Notes: generated from the letters alone by a model not told the origin. Shown: positions 1 through 8,998, counted from the first letter of the stretch. The stretch is DNA of 48,834 nt from Lysobacter antibioticus HS124 (GCF_000336385.2 NZ_HG424465.1:1-48834); one strand, 5' to 3'. A program made the numbers and translations.

Positions 1-1
1 G

Positions 2-79
2 CTGCGTCTTCGCCCCATGGGCCTTACCAGCTTCGTGCGGGAACTGGAGACGCACGAAGGGATCGAGGAATCCGCATGA
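2..79 (+). CDS. C-terminal end of an upstream gene (partial)
   Basis: An open frame enters from the left edge and ends in TGA at 77-79. It encodes about 25 residues ending RPMGLTSFVRELETHE-GIEESA. Its stop overlaps the ATG of the next gene in an ATGA arrangement, so the two are probably translationally coupled. The next gene belongs to a small family that usually follows large serine recombinases. This tail may therefore be the end of a recombinase or of an associated mobile-element protein, but the fragment is too short to name. Confidence 0.5.
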   Translation: MRLRPMGLTSFVRELETHEGIEESA

Positions 80-534
80 GCAAGTTCAAGGTAGAGATCG
101 CCACCGGTAGCGACGGCTCTATCGCTTTCGATGTCCCGCTTCGGATCACGAAGCGCGGCTACCGCAAGCTCGTCCAGCTCGTCGGGCCGGAAGCCGCCGA
201 GCGACCTTGGGACGCCCAGCCTACCGCCCTCCAGCGTGCGTTGGGTCGAGCGGAACGCTGGCGCCGAATGCTGGAGTCCGGCGAGGCCACGTCCATCAAC
301 GATCTAGCAGCGAGGGAGGGCACTGACTTCAGCTACATCGCCAGACTGCTCAACCTCACAACAATGGCGCCGCAGCTCGTAGCGGCGATCCTAGAAGACA
401 CGCTTCCCAGCGGAACCACCGTCAATGATTTGGCCATCAACCCGCCTCTGCTATGGACTGAACAGGTGTCGAGGCTGGAACTTAACAGAGGGCCGTTGCG
501 CAACCAGCGGTTATCGTCGCCTAAGACGGTTTAG
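76..534 (+). CDS. Serine-recombinase-associated small HTH protein
   Basis: The product has 152 residues. The N-terminal part (VPLRITKRGYRKLV) and the middle part (ALGRAERWRRMLESG, then SINDLAAREGTDFSYIARLL) match the pattern of the small protein encoded directly after many large serine recombinases. Those proteins carry a helix-turn-helix like that of KorB/ParB-type proteins, and they end in a motif like the PPLLWTEQ seen here. The role in the family is not well established; control of or partnership with the recombinase is likely. The gene overlaps its upstream neighbour by 4 bp. It marks the left edge of the window as mobile DNA. Family call by eye. Confidence 0.6.
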   Translation: MSKFKVEIATGSDGSIAFDVPLRITKRGYRKLVQLVGPEAAERPWDAQPTALQRALGRAERWRRMLESGEATSINDLAAREGTDFSYIARLLNLTTMAPQLVAAILEDTLPSGTTVNDLAINPPLLWTEQVSRLELNRGPLRNQRLSSPKTV

Positions 535-713
535 GAGTGATCGCGTAGCGCTGTAACACTTGGTCCAAGGCAAAGTGAATCGCCCAAGATTTCGCAGACA
601 TACCGTGCGGGCCCGGCGAGAAGTTCACATTACCCCTCGCTGACCGCTACTGGGCCTTACTGGCAAGCCGAAACTTACGTCAGCGCTCATATCACTAAAA
701 ACACCTACTGCGA

Positions 714-1275
714 TCAAAAACCAGAGTTGCCATGCTGCGAAAAAACGGCGCAACCGGGACTAATTGGCCTCAGCGCGAGAAAAACAGGTGCTGGCGAATT
801 GGCCAAGAGACTGCGAGTGGTCCCACCAAACACCATCCCCATGACGCTCGGGTGTCCGTAAGCTCCAGCCACGACCAGGTCGGTGCGGCTCTCCGCAGCG
901 TAGGCGCCGATTGCTTGACCTGCGTCGCCTACGGACGCACTGCAGCGAACGATCTGGGTTTCGACGCCCTGCCGGCGTAAGTGCGCGCGGATCAGCGCGT
1001 CGTGAGTGTGCGGCTAAAAGCAGCCGTCTTCAACTACCAGAATCTCCGCCACGCGCATACGCTGCAGCCAAGGGATAGCATCGTAGACCGCGCGCGTGGC
1101 CTCCCGACTAGCATTCCAAGCGATCAGCGCCCGCTCTATTGCAATCGCTCCCGAGCCGGCCGGTAGCGACAGGATCGGGCGGCCGCCGCCGGCGGCCAGT
1201 TCCCCGAACAAGCGCTTCGAGTACAGTGCGCCGGGCAGGTCAGCCTCCAGCACCGCCAAGCCGCGCAGGTCGCGC
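714..1275 (-). pseudogene. Universal stress protein remnant, in-frame stop
   Basis: On the minus strand, conceptual translation gives the second half of a UspA-type protein: LFGELAAGGGRPILSLPAGS, then ALIAWNASREATRAVYDAIP, then VVEDGCF followed by TAG (1014-1016). The same frame continues after the stop with LIRAHLRRQGVET, TDLVVAGAYGHPSVMGMVFG and GTTRSLLANSPAPVF, and closes with TGA near 714. The G-x2-G-x9-G(S/T) nucleotide-loop pattern is recognisable. It resembles the intact UspA protein at 41638-42441. The N-terminal half is missing: recognisable homology stops about where the aminotransferase gene ends (1280). It is therefore a truncated and interrupted gene at the junction of the biosynthetic operon. 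Confidence 0.75.
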
Positions 1276-1279
1276 GACC

Positions 1280-3718
1280 TCAGCTCGCCGAAGATCCGCC
1301 CGGAGCGTCCTCCAGCCGCGCGCACTCGATATTCAGCAAGCACTTCGCAAACAAGTAGAAGCAGTACGCATCGCGAAAGGTCGACCCCAGTCCGAACGAC
1401 ACCCGGATGGCGCCGCAGTTTCCCTTGTTGAGGATGTTTTCGTCGAAGGCCTTGCAGTCGAGGATCTTTTCCGTTTTGTCAAGTTCGCAGTGCTCTGCGC
1501 CCGCCGTCGTGTACGTGGCCTGCTGCACAGCACCCAAGTTGCAGAAGCATCCGTTACGCACGACGATGCCGAAGGATTCGGCGGCCCGCTTGACGAGCGC
1601 ATGCGGAAACACGGCGTTGTAGCAATCAAAGAAATTCAGCATGACGGTAGCGCCCTTGTGTTCCGCCGCAGGGCCGTAGATACGGCAAAGGGGGGTCTGG
1701 CTCTTGATGTCGTGGTGAAGTTCCTGCAGCCGCGCCTCAAGCCACCGCGCCAGCGCCCCTGATCGCGCGCCGATGCGCTCGAGCCCGATCTGGGACACGA
1801 ACTGGAATCCCTGGGCGATGGCGTCGAAGGAGGCATAGTTCGGCGTGCCAATCTCAAACCGTTTTCCGTCTTCGCGATGCAGCAGCCGGTCGGTGGGCGA
1901 CCAGGGTCCTGAGTAGTAGCACACCGAACCTCCCGCGAACGACGGCGGGGTCAGCTCGCGCAGCGCGGACCTGCGGGCGATGAGGCAGCCGGCCCCGGTC
2001 GGATGGCCGAAGATCTTGTAGAAAGAGATCGCGATGAAATCCGGCCGATGCACCGAACAATTCAGCCGGGCCTGGGGCACGAACGCGGCCGCATCGCACA
2101 GCACCATCGCCCCGCGCTCCTGCGCGAGCCCGATCCACTTCAAGTCGTGGCGGGCGCCCGTCGCATTGGACTGCGCCGGGTATGCCAACAAGTGCCGCCG
2201 CCCCGGAGCGAGCCGGTCCAACGAACGCCGCATCGAGCTTTCGAGAATCCGAAGCTCGTTGTCGAGCGGAATGTATTTCACCGACGCGCCCTTGGCTCTC
2301 GCATACTCGCGCAGGCCGTGAACCGACGTGTGGTTGTCCTTGGTGAGCAGGACCTGCGAGCCGCTTCCGAACGGGAACGACTCCGCCACCAGCCGGATCG
2401 CCCCGCTGGCGTTGGGCGTGAAAATGATTTCGTACTCGTCCGGCGCGCAGCGGAAGAACCGGTAGATTTCCTCCCGAGCCTTCTCATGCGCCGCATCGGA
2501 CGACTTCGAGCCGCTGTGCGGGTTGCCGAGAATGCTGTTCTTGAGCACCCGATAATCCTGTTCGAGCAGGCTGTCCGGAGCGATCGTGCCGCCGACATGA
2601 TCCAGGTAGGTGGCCTGCAGGGCGTCCAGCCGCGAGAACTCGCGCTTGCGCAGCGCTTCGGCCTCGGCATCCGGGTAGGCCGGATGTTCGGCCAGGAAGT
2701 CCCGCTTCATCATGCGATAAGGCCGCAGCAAGCGCTCCGCCTGCGGCGACAGCGGGCTGTCCGCGTCGCTGCCGATGAGCGCCGGAGCCATTCGGCAAAA
2801 GTCGCTCAGTTCGGAAAAATCGGGTGGCTGACTCGGGGTGGCGGCCCTCTTGCAAGCCTCATCGACCTCGCCGCGCAGAAGCCAGGCCTTGACCTGGTAG
2901 TTCCGGCTGGGAACCTGCACGTGGAATTCCTGCAGCATCGTGTCCAAGTAGGCGTCGCGCGTGGGCGCGTCGCACTGGTTGAACTCCTCAAGCAAGATGC
3001 AGGCATTGAAGAGGAATTCGCGAGTGTCGAGGTCGTCCAGGAAGAAGGAGAGCGCGCGCGAGGTCGCCACTTCGCCGACGCCTCGACTCAGCCCTTCTAG
3101 ATCGAAGGCGCGGGTGATAGCCGAGGGGTCGGCTAAGCTCAGCGCCGCGCCCATGATGGCCGATGGCGTACCAAAGTGCTTCTGCGATTGTCTCAGGGCC
3201 AGATCGAACAACTCGTTGTACTGAAAAACGGTGCCGTAGATCTTTCCGCCCGGACGCAGCACGCGCTTAAACTCGCGGGCGACCCGGACCTTGTCTGGGG
3301 GAAACATCAATCCGAAGCCGCAGACGACGACATCGAAACTGTCGTCCGCAAACGGCAGATCCGCCATATCCACGTCGGAATGGAAGGCGACGTTGCGCTT
3401 AAGCTCCGCGCTGACCGCCTGCTTGGCCATATCGATGGCGATCTTCGACAAGTCCGTCGCGACGAGCCGCAGGTTCAGCGGCTTGGCCAAGTCTTCGTAG
3501 AGGGTGGTGGTAATGCGGCCCGTCCCGCAAGCGACCTCAAGGATGCTCGCTGGAGGAGCGTCCGGACGGATGTCCTTGCGAATCTCCTGAACGAGTAGCT
3601 CCCCGTAGGGCTTGAAGAGCCGAGGACCCAAGACGCGCTCATAGAACTCCATGAACGTACTCAGGGACCACTTCTGCTCCGACACCGTCTTACACTGTTG
3701 CTGCGCAGTCTTGTGCAT
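1280..3718 (-). CDS. SAM methyltransferase fused to MoCo-sulfurase-like class V aminotransferase
   Basis: The product has 812 residues and two enzymes in one chain. Residues about 20-200 form a class I SAM methyltransferase, with motif I ILEVACGTGR near 60-68, an acidic motif II (LVATDLS) and LRPGGKIYG. Residues about 350-790 form a class V PLP enzyme related to cysteine desulfurases and molybdenum-cofactor sulfurases: TYLDHVGG, NPHSGSKSSD, FTPNASGA, PLP-binding LCDAAAF (Asp542) and SFYKIFGH (Lys568). The sulfurase-type NGCFCNLG motif gives candidate persulfide cysteines at 724 and 726. I chose ATG 3718 because AGGAA lies 8 nt upstream; the ATG at 3742 has no ribosome site. It is last in the operon, 89 bp after the NRPS gene. 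Sulfur transfer coupled to S-, N- or O-methylation is inference. Confidence 0.75.
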   Translation of the reverse strand: MHKTAQQQCKTVSEQKWSLSTFMEFYERVLGPRLFKPYGELLVQEIRKDIRPDAPPASILEVACGTGRITTTLYEDLAKPLNLRLVATDLSKIAIDMAKQAVSAELKRNVAFHSDVDMADLPFADDSFDVVVCGFGLMFPPDKVRVAREFKRVLRPGGKIYGTVFQYNELFDLALRQSQKHFGTPSAIMGAALSLADPSAITRAFDLEGLSRGVGEVATSRALSFFLDDLDTREFLFNACILLEEFNQCDAPTRDAYLDTMLQEFHVQVPSRNYQVKAWLLRGEVDEACKRAATPSQPPDFSELSDFCRMAPALIGSDADSPLSPQAERLLRPYRMMKRDFLAEHPAYPDAEAEALRKREFSRLDALQATYLDHVGGTIAPDSLLEQDYRVLKNSILGNPHSGSKSSDAAHEKAREEIYRFFRCAPDEYEIIFTPNASGAIRLVAESFPFGSGSQVLLTKDNHTSVHGLREYARAKGASVKYIPLDNELRILESSMRRSLDRLAPGRRHLLAYPAQSNATGARHDLKWIGLAQERGAMVLCDAAAFVPQARLNCSVHRPDFIAISFYKIFGHPTGAGCLIARRSALRELTPPSFAGGSVCYYSGPWSPTDRLLHREDGKRFEIGTPNYASFDAIAQGFQFVSQIGLERIGARSGALARWLEARLQELHHDIKSQTPLCRIYGPAAEHKGATVMLNFFDCYNAVFPHALVKRAAESFGIVVRNGCFCNLGAVQQATYTTAGAEHCELDKTEKILDCKAFDENILNKGNCGAIRVSFGLGSTFRDAYCFYLFAKCLLNIECARLEDAPGGSSAS

Positions 3719-3807
3719 TGTGGATTCCTGATGAGCCGGCATTAGTAGTGGCCCGCAGATTTACCGGGCATCGCCAGACGTCTGATCAGCGCAACGCGGC
3801 CAGCCGA

Positions 3808-6807
3808 CTATACCGCCACCGAAGATTCGGCCCGCTCGCGAACCCCGATGGATTTCTCGAGGTAGCGCCGAAGCTCGGGCTCGTCGAACGCCGGAGGGAG
3901 AATCCCACTGCCTTCGAGCAGGGCCGATGTGTTGTCGTGATTCCAGAGGTAGGTGTGCTGGTACATCTCGATGATGCAGTTGTCCTTGTGCATCGGATCC
4001 CGGAACAGATTTAGTACCGGATAGAGCGGGGTCTTCGGGTCGTTCATCCAGCAGGCTCGCCATTGGCGGAAAGGGACAACCTGAAATTCAAAGCCGAAGT
4101 AGCGCGCCATCAAGTCGAAGAACTGCTTCAAGGACACGTTGGCCTCTCCGGAATGAATCAGGTTGAACTTCTGCCCCAGGCAGGATGCCTGTCGACCGAT
4201 ATGGGCGATCGCCTTGGTCATGTAGTCAACCGAACTTAAACCTTCGCGAAGTTCATGCAGGTCCGGAACGAGACCGAGTGACAGACACGTCTTCACCAGC
4301 CGCCCCCACCATTGGTAACTGGCGCTCAGTCCGGTTTGGCTGTGATACGTGGCGTAACCGAGCCGAAACGTAGCCAACGGCAGACCGCGGGTCTCGGCCA
4401 GATCGGCGATCTTTTCCATGACCCATTTGCTTTTAACGTAGCCGATGTCGGCGCAAACGGCGTCCAGATTTTGGTCTATATCGTCGACTTCCGCGGCGAC
4501 GTCGCGCCCCGTGATCCAGTACCCCCAGCTGTAAACGGAAATGGTTGACAGCAGCATCAGCGCTTTCGTGCTTTTTCTGGCGGCGAAGCGAATGATGTTG
4601 ACGAGTCCATCGACGTTGTCGCGCTTCATCGCCGCATAAGGCTTGATGAAGTTGACCGAACTAGCCGAGTGGTAGATGACCTCCACGTCGCGGCACAACG
4701 CTTCGTAGTCATTCGCCTGAAGGCCAAAACCGGGCGAGGCGATGTCGCCCGGATGCGCCCGGACCCGCGCCAAGTCCGAAGGAGAGATCGGTACCTTGTA
4801 CTCTTCGACTTTTTCACGGATCCGCTGCATGGCGCCGGCCGCTGTGCGAGCGCGCACGATGCAGTGGACAATGGCGCGCGTGGTGGCGAGCAGTTCGGCG
4901 AGCAGATGAATGCCGACGAAACCCGTAGCTCCGGTAAGAACTACGTGACTGGGGCTGATCAATCGATCCGCGTCGAACGGCGCGGAAAAAACGATATCGT
5001 CCGGCAGCGTTGCATCGCGTCGCAGCATCGCAGGCGAAATGTAGTCGGAGACGTCATCGATCGCATCTTGCCGTTGCCGAATTTCCGCGGCCAGGGACTC
5101 GGCGGTTGGCCGGTTGTAGATGTCGGTAATGCGCAAAGCGAGCCCGAGTTCCTTCGACAAGGCCGCGATCACCTCAGCGGCCAACATAGAATGTCCACCG
5201 ATGTCAAAAAAATTGTCGTTGCCTTGAAAATCGGAGTGCTCGAGGGCACCTTGAAACGCGATCATAACGGCCCGTTCGACGCGATCTTCAACCTCCTCGA
5301 ACGTTCGCACCGGCGCGATCGTGCGCGCGAAGTCGGCCATGAGCGCGCCTTTGTCCGTCTTTCCGTTGGAGTTCAACGGGAAGCGATCCAGAACCGCGTA
5401 ATGCCCCGGCACCATATACTCGGGGAGTACAGCGCGTGCACCTTCACGAACGCCGGCGATGAACTCGCGATGCGGGACTTCGTCGTTACTGCGGATCAGA
5501 AAGGCGACCAATTCCTTCGGGCTTCCGTCCGTTGGTGCAGTGGCCGATACGCTGACTTGACGAACGCCAGGCAGCCTGGCCAGAACCACTTCGACCTCGC
5601 TGGGTTCGACCAAGTGCCCGCGGATCTTGACCTGCTCATCGACACGGCCGAGGAACTGGATGGATTGGTCCGGCAGCCTACGGCCCAGATCGCCCGTCCG
5701 ATAGATCCGTTGACCGGCCTCGAACGGGTGCGGTGGGAACTTCTCGGCCGTGAGTCGATGGTTATGAAGATAGCCCCGCGCCAAGCAATCGCCGGAGATG
5801 CAGATTTCACCGACATCCCCCGCCGGAACCTCGCGCATGGCCTTGTCCAAGATCCATACATTGGCGCCTTCCACTGGCGTGCCGATCGAAGGTTCGCGAC
5901 CTAACGACGCGCTGGGCACCAAATGGTACGTACACCAGATGGTGGCTTCGGTCGGGCCGTAGTAATCCACCAACGCAAAATGAATGTGATCCGTCACCAC
6001 AGGATTGAGCTTTTCGCCACCCGTAAACAAGTATTTCAGCGCAGAGGGCCGAGTGCTGTGCCGAACAACCTCCGCGGCCATGACGGTTGGAACGAAGGCG
6101 TGGGTGATTTTCTCGCGGGCAATCCATTTCACCAGTTCGCAGGCGTCTCGTCGAATGTCGTCGTTCAGCAGATAGAGTCTCGATCCGGCGCACAGCGACG
6201 ACCAGATTTCCCAGTGCGCGACATCGAAGCCCAGCGCGGCCATGGACGTGGACCGACTTTGGTAGTTGACCTGAAAACGACGGTTGTGCCAGTCGATCAA
6301 CGCGGCCACCGAATGGTGTTCGACCGCAACGCCTTTTGGAACTCCGGTCGTCCCCGAGGTGAAGATGACGTACATCAGGTCGGCCGGAGAGGGAGAATAA
6401 AGCGGTACCGGCGACGCGGTCGCGTTACGTCTCAGCGTGTCGATATCGACGACTTGGACGCCCGGATCTGTACGCGAGACGTCCGGTGCGGTCGTCAACA
6501 GCCAAGCCGCGCGGCTTTGCTCGATGATGTAGGCCTTCCGCGCCTTGGGGTAAGCGCGCTCGATCGGAACGTAGGCCGCCCCGGACTTAACGATCCCCAG
6601 CAGCCCAATAATGAAGTCCGTCGACCGCGTCGCCTCGATGGGCACCAAGTCGCCGGCACCAATGCCTTGACCGACGAGGAATGCCGCAACGGCGTCGCTG
6701 TATCGATCGAGTTCGCCATAAGTCAATGTCTCATGGTCGTCGACTATGGCAATGCGATCGCAATCTTGGCGGCGCACCGCGTCCAGAACCGTGCTTTGCC
6801 CGTTCAT
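3808..6807 (-). CDS. Free-standing NRPS: adenylation-thiolation-reductase
   Basis: The product is about 999 residues. The adenylation domain (about 1-490) shows A3 FTSGTTGVPKG, A5 YYGPTEATIW, A7 YRTGDLGRR, A8 GRVDEQVKIRGH and the A10 lysine in NSNGKTDK. The carrier domain has FFDIGGHSM, with phosphopantetheine Ser540. The terminal domain is a thioester reductase with the NADPH loop VLTGATGFVGIHL (about 623-635) and catalytic Tyr790/Lys794. There is no condensation domain, so the expected chemistry is activation and reduction of one acid to an aldehyde or alcohol, as in Lys2-type enzymes. The specificity pocket read by eye is D-V-W-F-F-G-Y-I-W-K; Asp at its first position suggests an alpha-amino acid. 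GGGGGAG precedes ATG 6807; ATG 6834 is an alternative start. Confidence 0.85.
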   Translation of the reverse strand: MNGQSTVLDAVRRQDCDRIAIVDDHETLTYGELDRYSDAVAAFLVGQGIGAGDLVPIEATRSTDFIIGLLGIVKSGAAYVPIERAYPKARKAYIIEQSRAAWLLTTAPDVSRTDPGVQVVDIDTLRRNATASPVPLYSPSPADLMYVIFTSGTTGVPKGVAVEHHSVAALIDWHNRRFQVNYQSRSTSMAALGFDVAHWEIWSSLCAGSRLYLLNDDIRRDACELVKWIAREKITHAFVPTVMAAEVVRHSTRPSALKYLFTGGEKLNPVVTDHIHFALVDYYGPTEATIWCTYHLVPSASLGREPSIGTPVEGANVWILDKAMREVPAGDVGEICISGDCLARGYLHNHRLTAEKFPPHPFEAGQRIYRTGDLGRRLPDQSIQFLGRVDEQVKIRGHLVEPSEVEVVLARLPGVRQVSVSATAPTDGSPKELVAFLIRSNDEVPHREFIAGVREGARAVLPEYMVPGHYAVLDRFPLNSNGKTDKGALMADFARTIAPVRTFEEVEDRVERAVMIAFQGALEHSDFQGNDNFFDIGGHSMLAAEVIAALSKELGLALRITDIYNRPTAESLAAEIRQRQDAIDDVSDYISPAMLRRDATLPDDIVFSAPFDADRLISPSHVVLTGATGFVGIHLLAELLATTRAIVHCIVRARTAAGAMQRIREKVEEYKVPISPSDLARVRAHPGDIASPGFGLQANDYEALCRDVEVIYHSASSVNFIKPYAAMKRDNVDGLVNIIRFAARKSTKALMLLSTISVYSWGYWITGRDVAAEVDDIDQNLDAVCADIGYVKSKWVMEKIADLAETRGLPLATFRLGYATYHSQTGLSASYQWWGRLVKTCLSLGLVPDLHELREGLSSVDYMTKAIAHIGRQASCLGQKFNLIHSGEANVSLKQFFDLMARYFGFEFQVVPFRQWRACWMNDPKTPLYPVLNLFRDPMHKDNCIIEMYQHTYLWNHDNTSALLEGSGILPPAFDEPELRRYLEKSIGVRERAESSVAV

Positions 6808-6862
6808 AGCTCCCCCTGATGATTGTGGCTCCATGGTGACTAGGCCTCGACCATTCGCATCC

Positions 6863-8242
6863 TCAGAACGCAAGATCGTGGAAGACGCCCGCCGGATCGT
6901 GGCGTTGTTTCAGTTCCCTAAGACGCTGCCAGGCCGCTTCGGAAAAGCAGCGCGCCACCTCCCGCGAGCGATACTCGAGGTCGAATTCGTTGATATAGCA
7001 GTGCGAGGCGATGGGCTGTAGGTCGTCGTACAACGATCGGAGCCATTTCTGGTTGACTTCGTCTTCGTTCGCATCGCTCCATCGAGCGTACGTAGAAAAG
7101 TACCAGCGGCCTCGGGCTGAGAATGCGCCATCCGGAAGCGACGGCGAGCCGCGCCAAATGAAGATCGGGAGCGTGGCCAACGAGGGCAAACTCGGTAGAT
7201 GCGCGATCAGTATCTCCGCCGCACGTTCCGCGTGATCGGTCAGGATGTTGTCGGCAAGATACCGTCCTGCGCCGAACGTCGCGTCGCCGTGATCGTGCAA
7301 CGCGGTGAAGCCTGTGGCATGTTCTTCGCTGGCCGGAGCCAGGGCCCACGGCAACAGTCGATCAATGATCGACGCATGCAAATCGCTGGCGGTCGTGATG
7401 CTCTCGGCGAACGCTAAAGTGGTCAGCGCCACCTCGCGGGGTGGCGCTTGCTGAGCCACGCTTTCATCGGAAGCAATCACCGCAAGCATTACTTGCAGCC
7501 GAGGATCGGGCTCGGTGCGTTCCACCGATCTCAGGGTGTCGGCCAGTCTGGTCAGCGGAAGACGCAAACTGCGCGCCGTTATCGCGGCCGGTGCGGCATG
7601 GCATTCGAGCTCGAACGATACAGCGGCAAAAAAAACCATCGGCCCACCGCCTCGGGCGGCCCAGAACAAGTCGGAGTTTTCCTCGGCGCTGGCACGACGC
7701 AGCACCCCGTCGGCGGTCACCACGTCGAGCGCTTTGATGTGGAAGGCGCTCATCGGCCCCCACTGGCCGAAGTTGATGCCCAATCCGCCCCCCAGCAAGA
7801 AGCCGCCCAGGCCGACGGTACCGCTGTGGCCGGTGGCGAAACCCAGGCCATAGGGTGCGAGCGCACGGCTCAGATCGCGACTGGTAACTCCGGGGCCGAC
7901 GATAGCGCGCTTACGCTGCGAATCGATCGTCAACGCGCGCAGCGCCGACAGATCGAGAAGCACTCCGTTCCGACGAATGAAGGCGTTGGCGAAGCTATGG
8001 CCTCCGCTGCGGAGTGCCACAGCAAGTCCATGCTCGCGGCAAGTCCGTATGACTGCGATCATGTCATCGACCGAACGGGGGCGAACGATGTAGTCGGGAC
8101 GTCGATCAACGTCTCGTTCATTCCAGCGTGCCCGGCATAACCAGGCGTCATAGCCGGGTTCGCTCCGTCGACGAACGGACCCGCTGGCGCCAAGAGCCAA
8201 CATCTGAACGGCTGATCGCAGCTGATTCAGTGGACTGGACAT
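6863..8242 (-). CDS. FAD-linked oxidase, berberine-bridge type
   Basis: The product has 459 residues. The FAD_binding_4 domain includes PDYIVRPRSVDDM and RSGGHSFANAF, in which His82 is the expected 8-alpha-histidyl FAD link. The glycine stretch GLGGFLLGGGLGI follows. In bicovalent family members a cysteine precedes this stretch; here the matching position is Ser140 (GHSGTVG), so FAD is probably held through histidine only. The C-terminal BBE module (INEFDLEYRS to KQRHDPAGVFHDLAF) is complete. Such enzymes oxidise alcohols, amines or ring carbons using oxygen. The gene starts 2 bp after the upstream gene and ends 55 bp before the NRPS start, so co-transcription is very likely. Confidence 0.85.
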   Translation of the reverse strand: MSSPLNQLRSAVQMLALGASGSVRRRSEPGYDAWLCRARWNERDVDRRPDYIVRPRSVDDMIAVIRTCREHGLAVALRSGGHSFANAFIRRNGVLLDLSALRALTIDSQRKRAIVGPGVTSRDLSRALAPYGLGFATGHSGTVGLGGFLLGGGLGINFGQWGPMSAFHIKALDVVTADGVLRRASAEENSDLFWAARGGGPMVFFAAVSFELECHAAPAAITARSLRLPLTRLADTLRSVERTEPDPRLQVMLAVIASDESVAQQAPPREVALTTLAFAESITTASDLHASIIDRLLPWALAPASEEHATGFTALHDHGDATFGAGRYLADNILTDHAERAAEILIAHLPSLPSLATLPIFIWRGSPSLPDGAFSARGRWYFSTYARWSDANEDEVNQKWLRSLYDDLQPIASHCYINEFDLEYRSREVARCFSEAAWQRLRELKQRHDPAGVFHDLAF

Positions 8243-8244
8243 CC

Positions 8245-8859
8245 CTATCCCCTTTTGGCGGCGCCTTCGCTGAGGTCGGTGTCTAGAGGACTCGCAATCA
8301 AAAACACCGCGGACGCCCTCGGCACGGAGCGGACCATAGGCGGAAAACCACTGTTAAACAGTGATAGCTCGATCAGTACATCGGCAGAGAATCTGTGAGT
8401 TTCGGTGAGCGAACAAAGGGTTTGAATCGCCCAGATCGTTGTAGACGACGGCTGTTGCTGCCGATCTGACATCCAGTTGAAGTAGTCCGTTCCTCCTAGG
8501 ATCTGCCCCTCCGAGAATGCCTCGCTTCCTTGCAAAGCGATTGATTCCATCGCGAATGTGATGGGGTCATCCAAGTCCTTTTGCAGCACCAGCTCGTGAC
8601 CCAGCCCCAGATAGGTGAAGAACTGCTTGTCGCTAGAAAATTCAACCCCTGCTGCCTGTGCTGCGCCGTCGAAGAAACCGACGATGTAGCCCCGGACCCG
8701 TTCGCTCGCGAGGATGACTTCGAAATTATCAACAGACCGGCAGAGAACAAGATTCAGTTCCAACACGGGGCTCGCGGCCGCAACGACTTGCCTAGCATGG
8801 TCAGAGATCCCCCATCCCGACTGTTTTTCCTGAGTTTTTCCCTTCAACCATCCGAACAT
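8245..8859 (-). CDS. Hypothetical protein, first gene of the biosynthetic operon
   Basis: The product has 204 residues, starts MFGWLKGK and is soluble with no signal peptide or membrane segment. I do not recognise the family. I chose ATG 8859 because GGAGGGG lies immediately upstream; a longer frame to 8922 has no such site. The body is mixed alpha/beta, with segments such as GYIVGFFDGAAQAAG and SSDKQFFTYLGLGHELVL. It is separated from the oxidase gene by only 2 bp, so it is the promoter-proximal member of the operon. It may be a partner or accessory protein, but nothing in the sequence shows a function. Confidence 0.65.
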   Translation of the reverse strand: MFGWLKGKTQEKQSGWGISDHARQVVAAASPVLELNLVLCRSVDNFEVILASERVRGYIVGFFDGAAQAAGVEFSSDKQFFTYLGLGHELVLQKDLDDPITFAMESIALQGSEAFSEGQILGGTDYFNWMSDRQQQPSSTTIWAIQTLCSLTETHRFSADVLIELSLFNSGFPPMVRSVPRASAVFLIASPLDTDLSEGAAKRG

Positions 8860-8970
8860 GCCCCCTCCAACACTGAACAGACTATTCGGCATAGAACGCG
8901 AGCGGTGAGATCGGCAGGCCATTTAACTCGACGGGCACCCAACTAGGGGGCGAGCTAGTCTTCGCCTAAC

Positions 8971-8998
8971 ACCCAACACCCAACACCCAACACCCAAC
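8971..8998. repeat. Heptamer tandem repeat ACCCAAC x4
   Basis: Four perfect head-to-tail copies of ACCCAAC are visible, preceded by a partial copy (TAAC, 8967-8970). The repeat lies exactly between the start side of the biosynthetic operon and the broken LuxR-type remnant. It is too short and spacer-free to be a CRISPR. Confidence 0.9.

Noticed and set aside
8971-8998. Heptamer repeat as a CRISPR array
   Set aside because: Units are 7 bp, contiguous and without spacers; no cas genes nearby.
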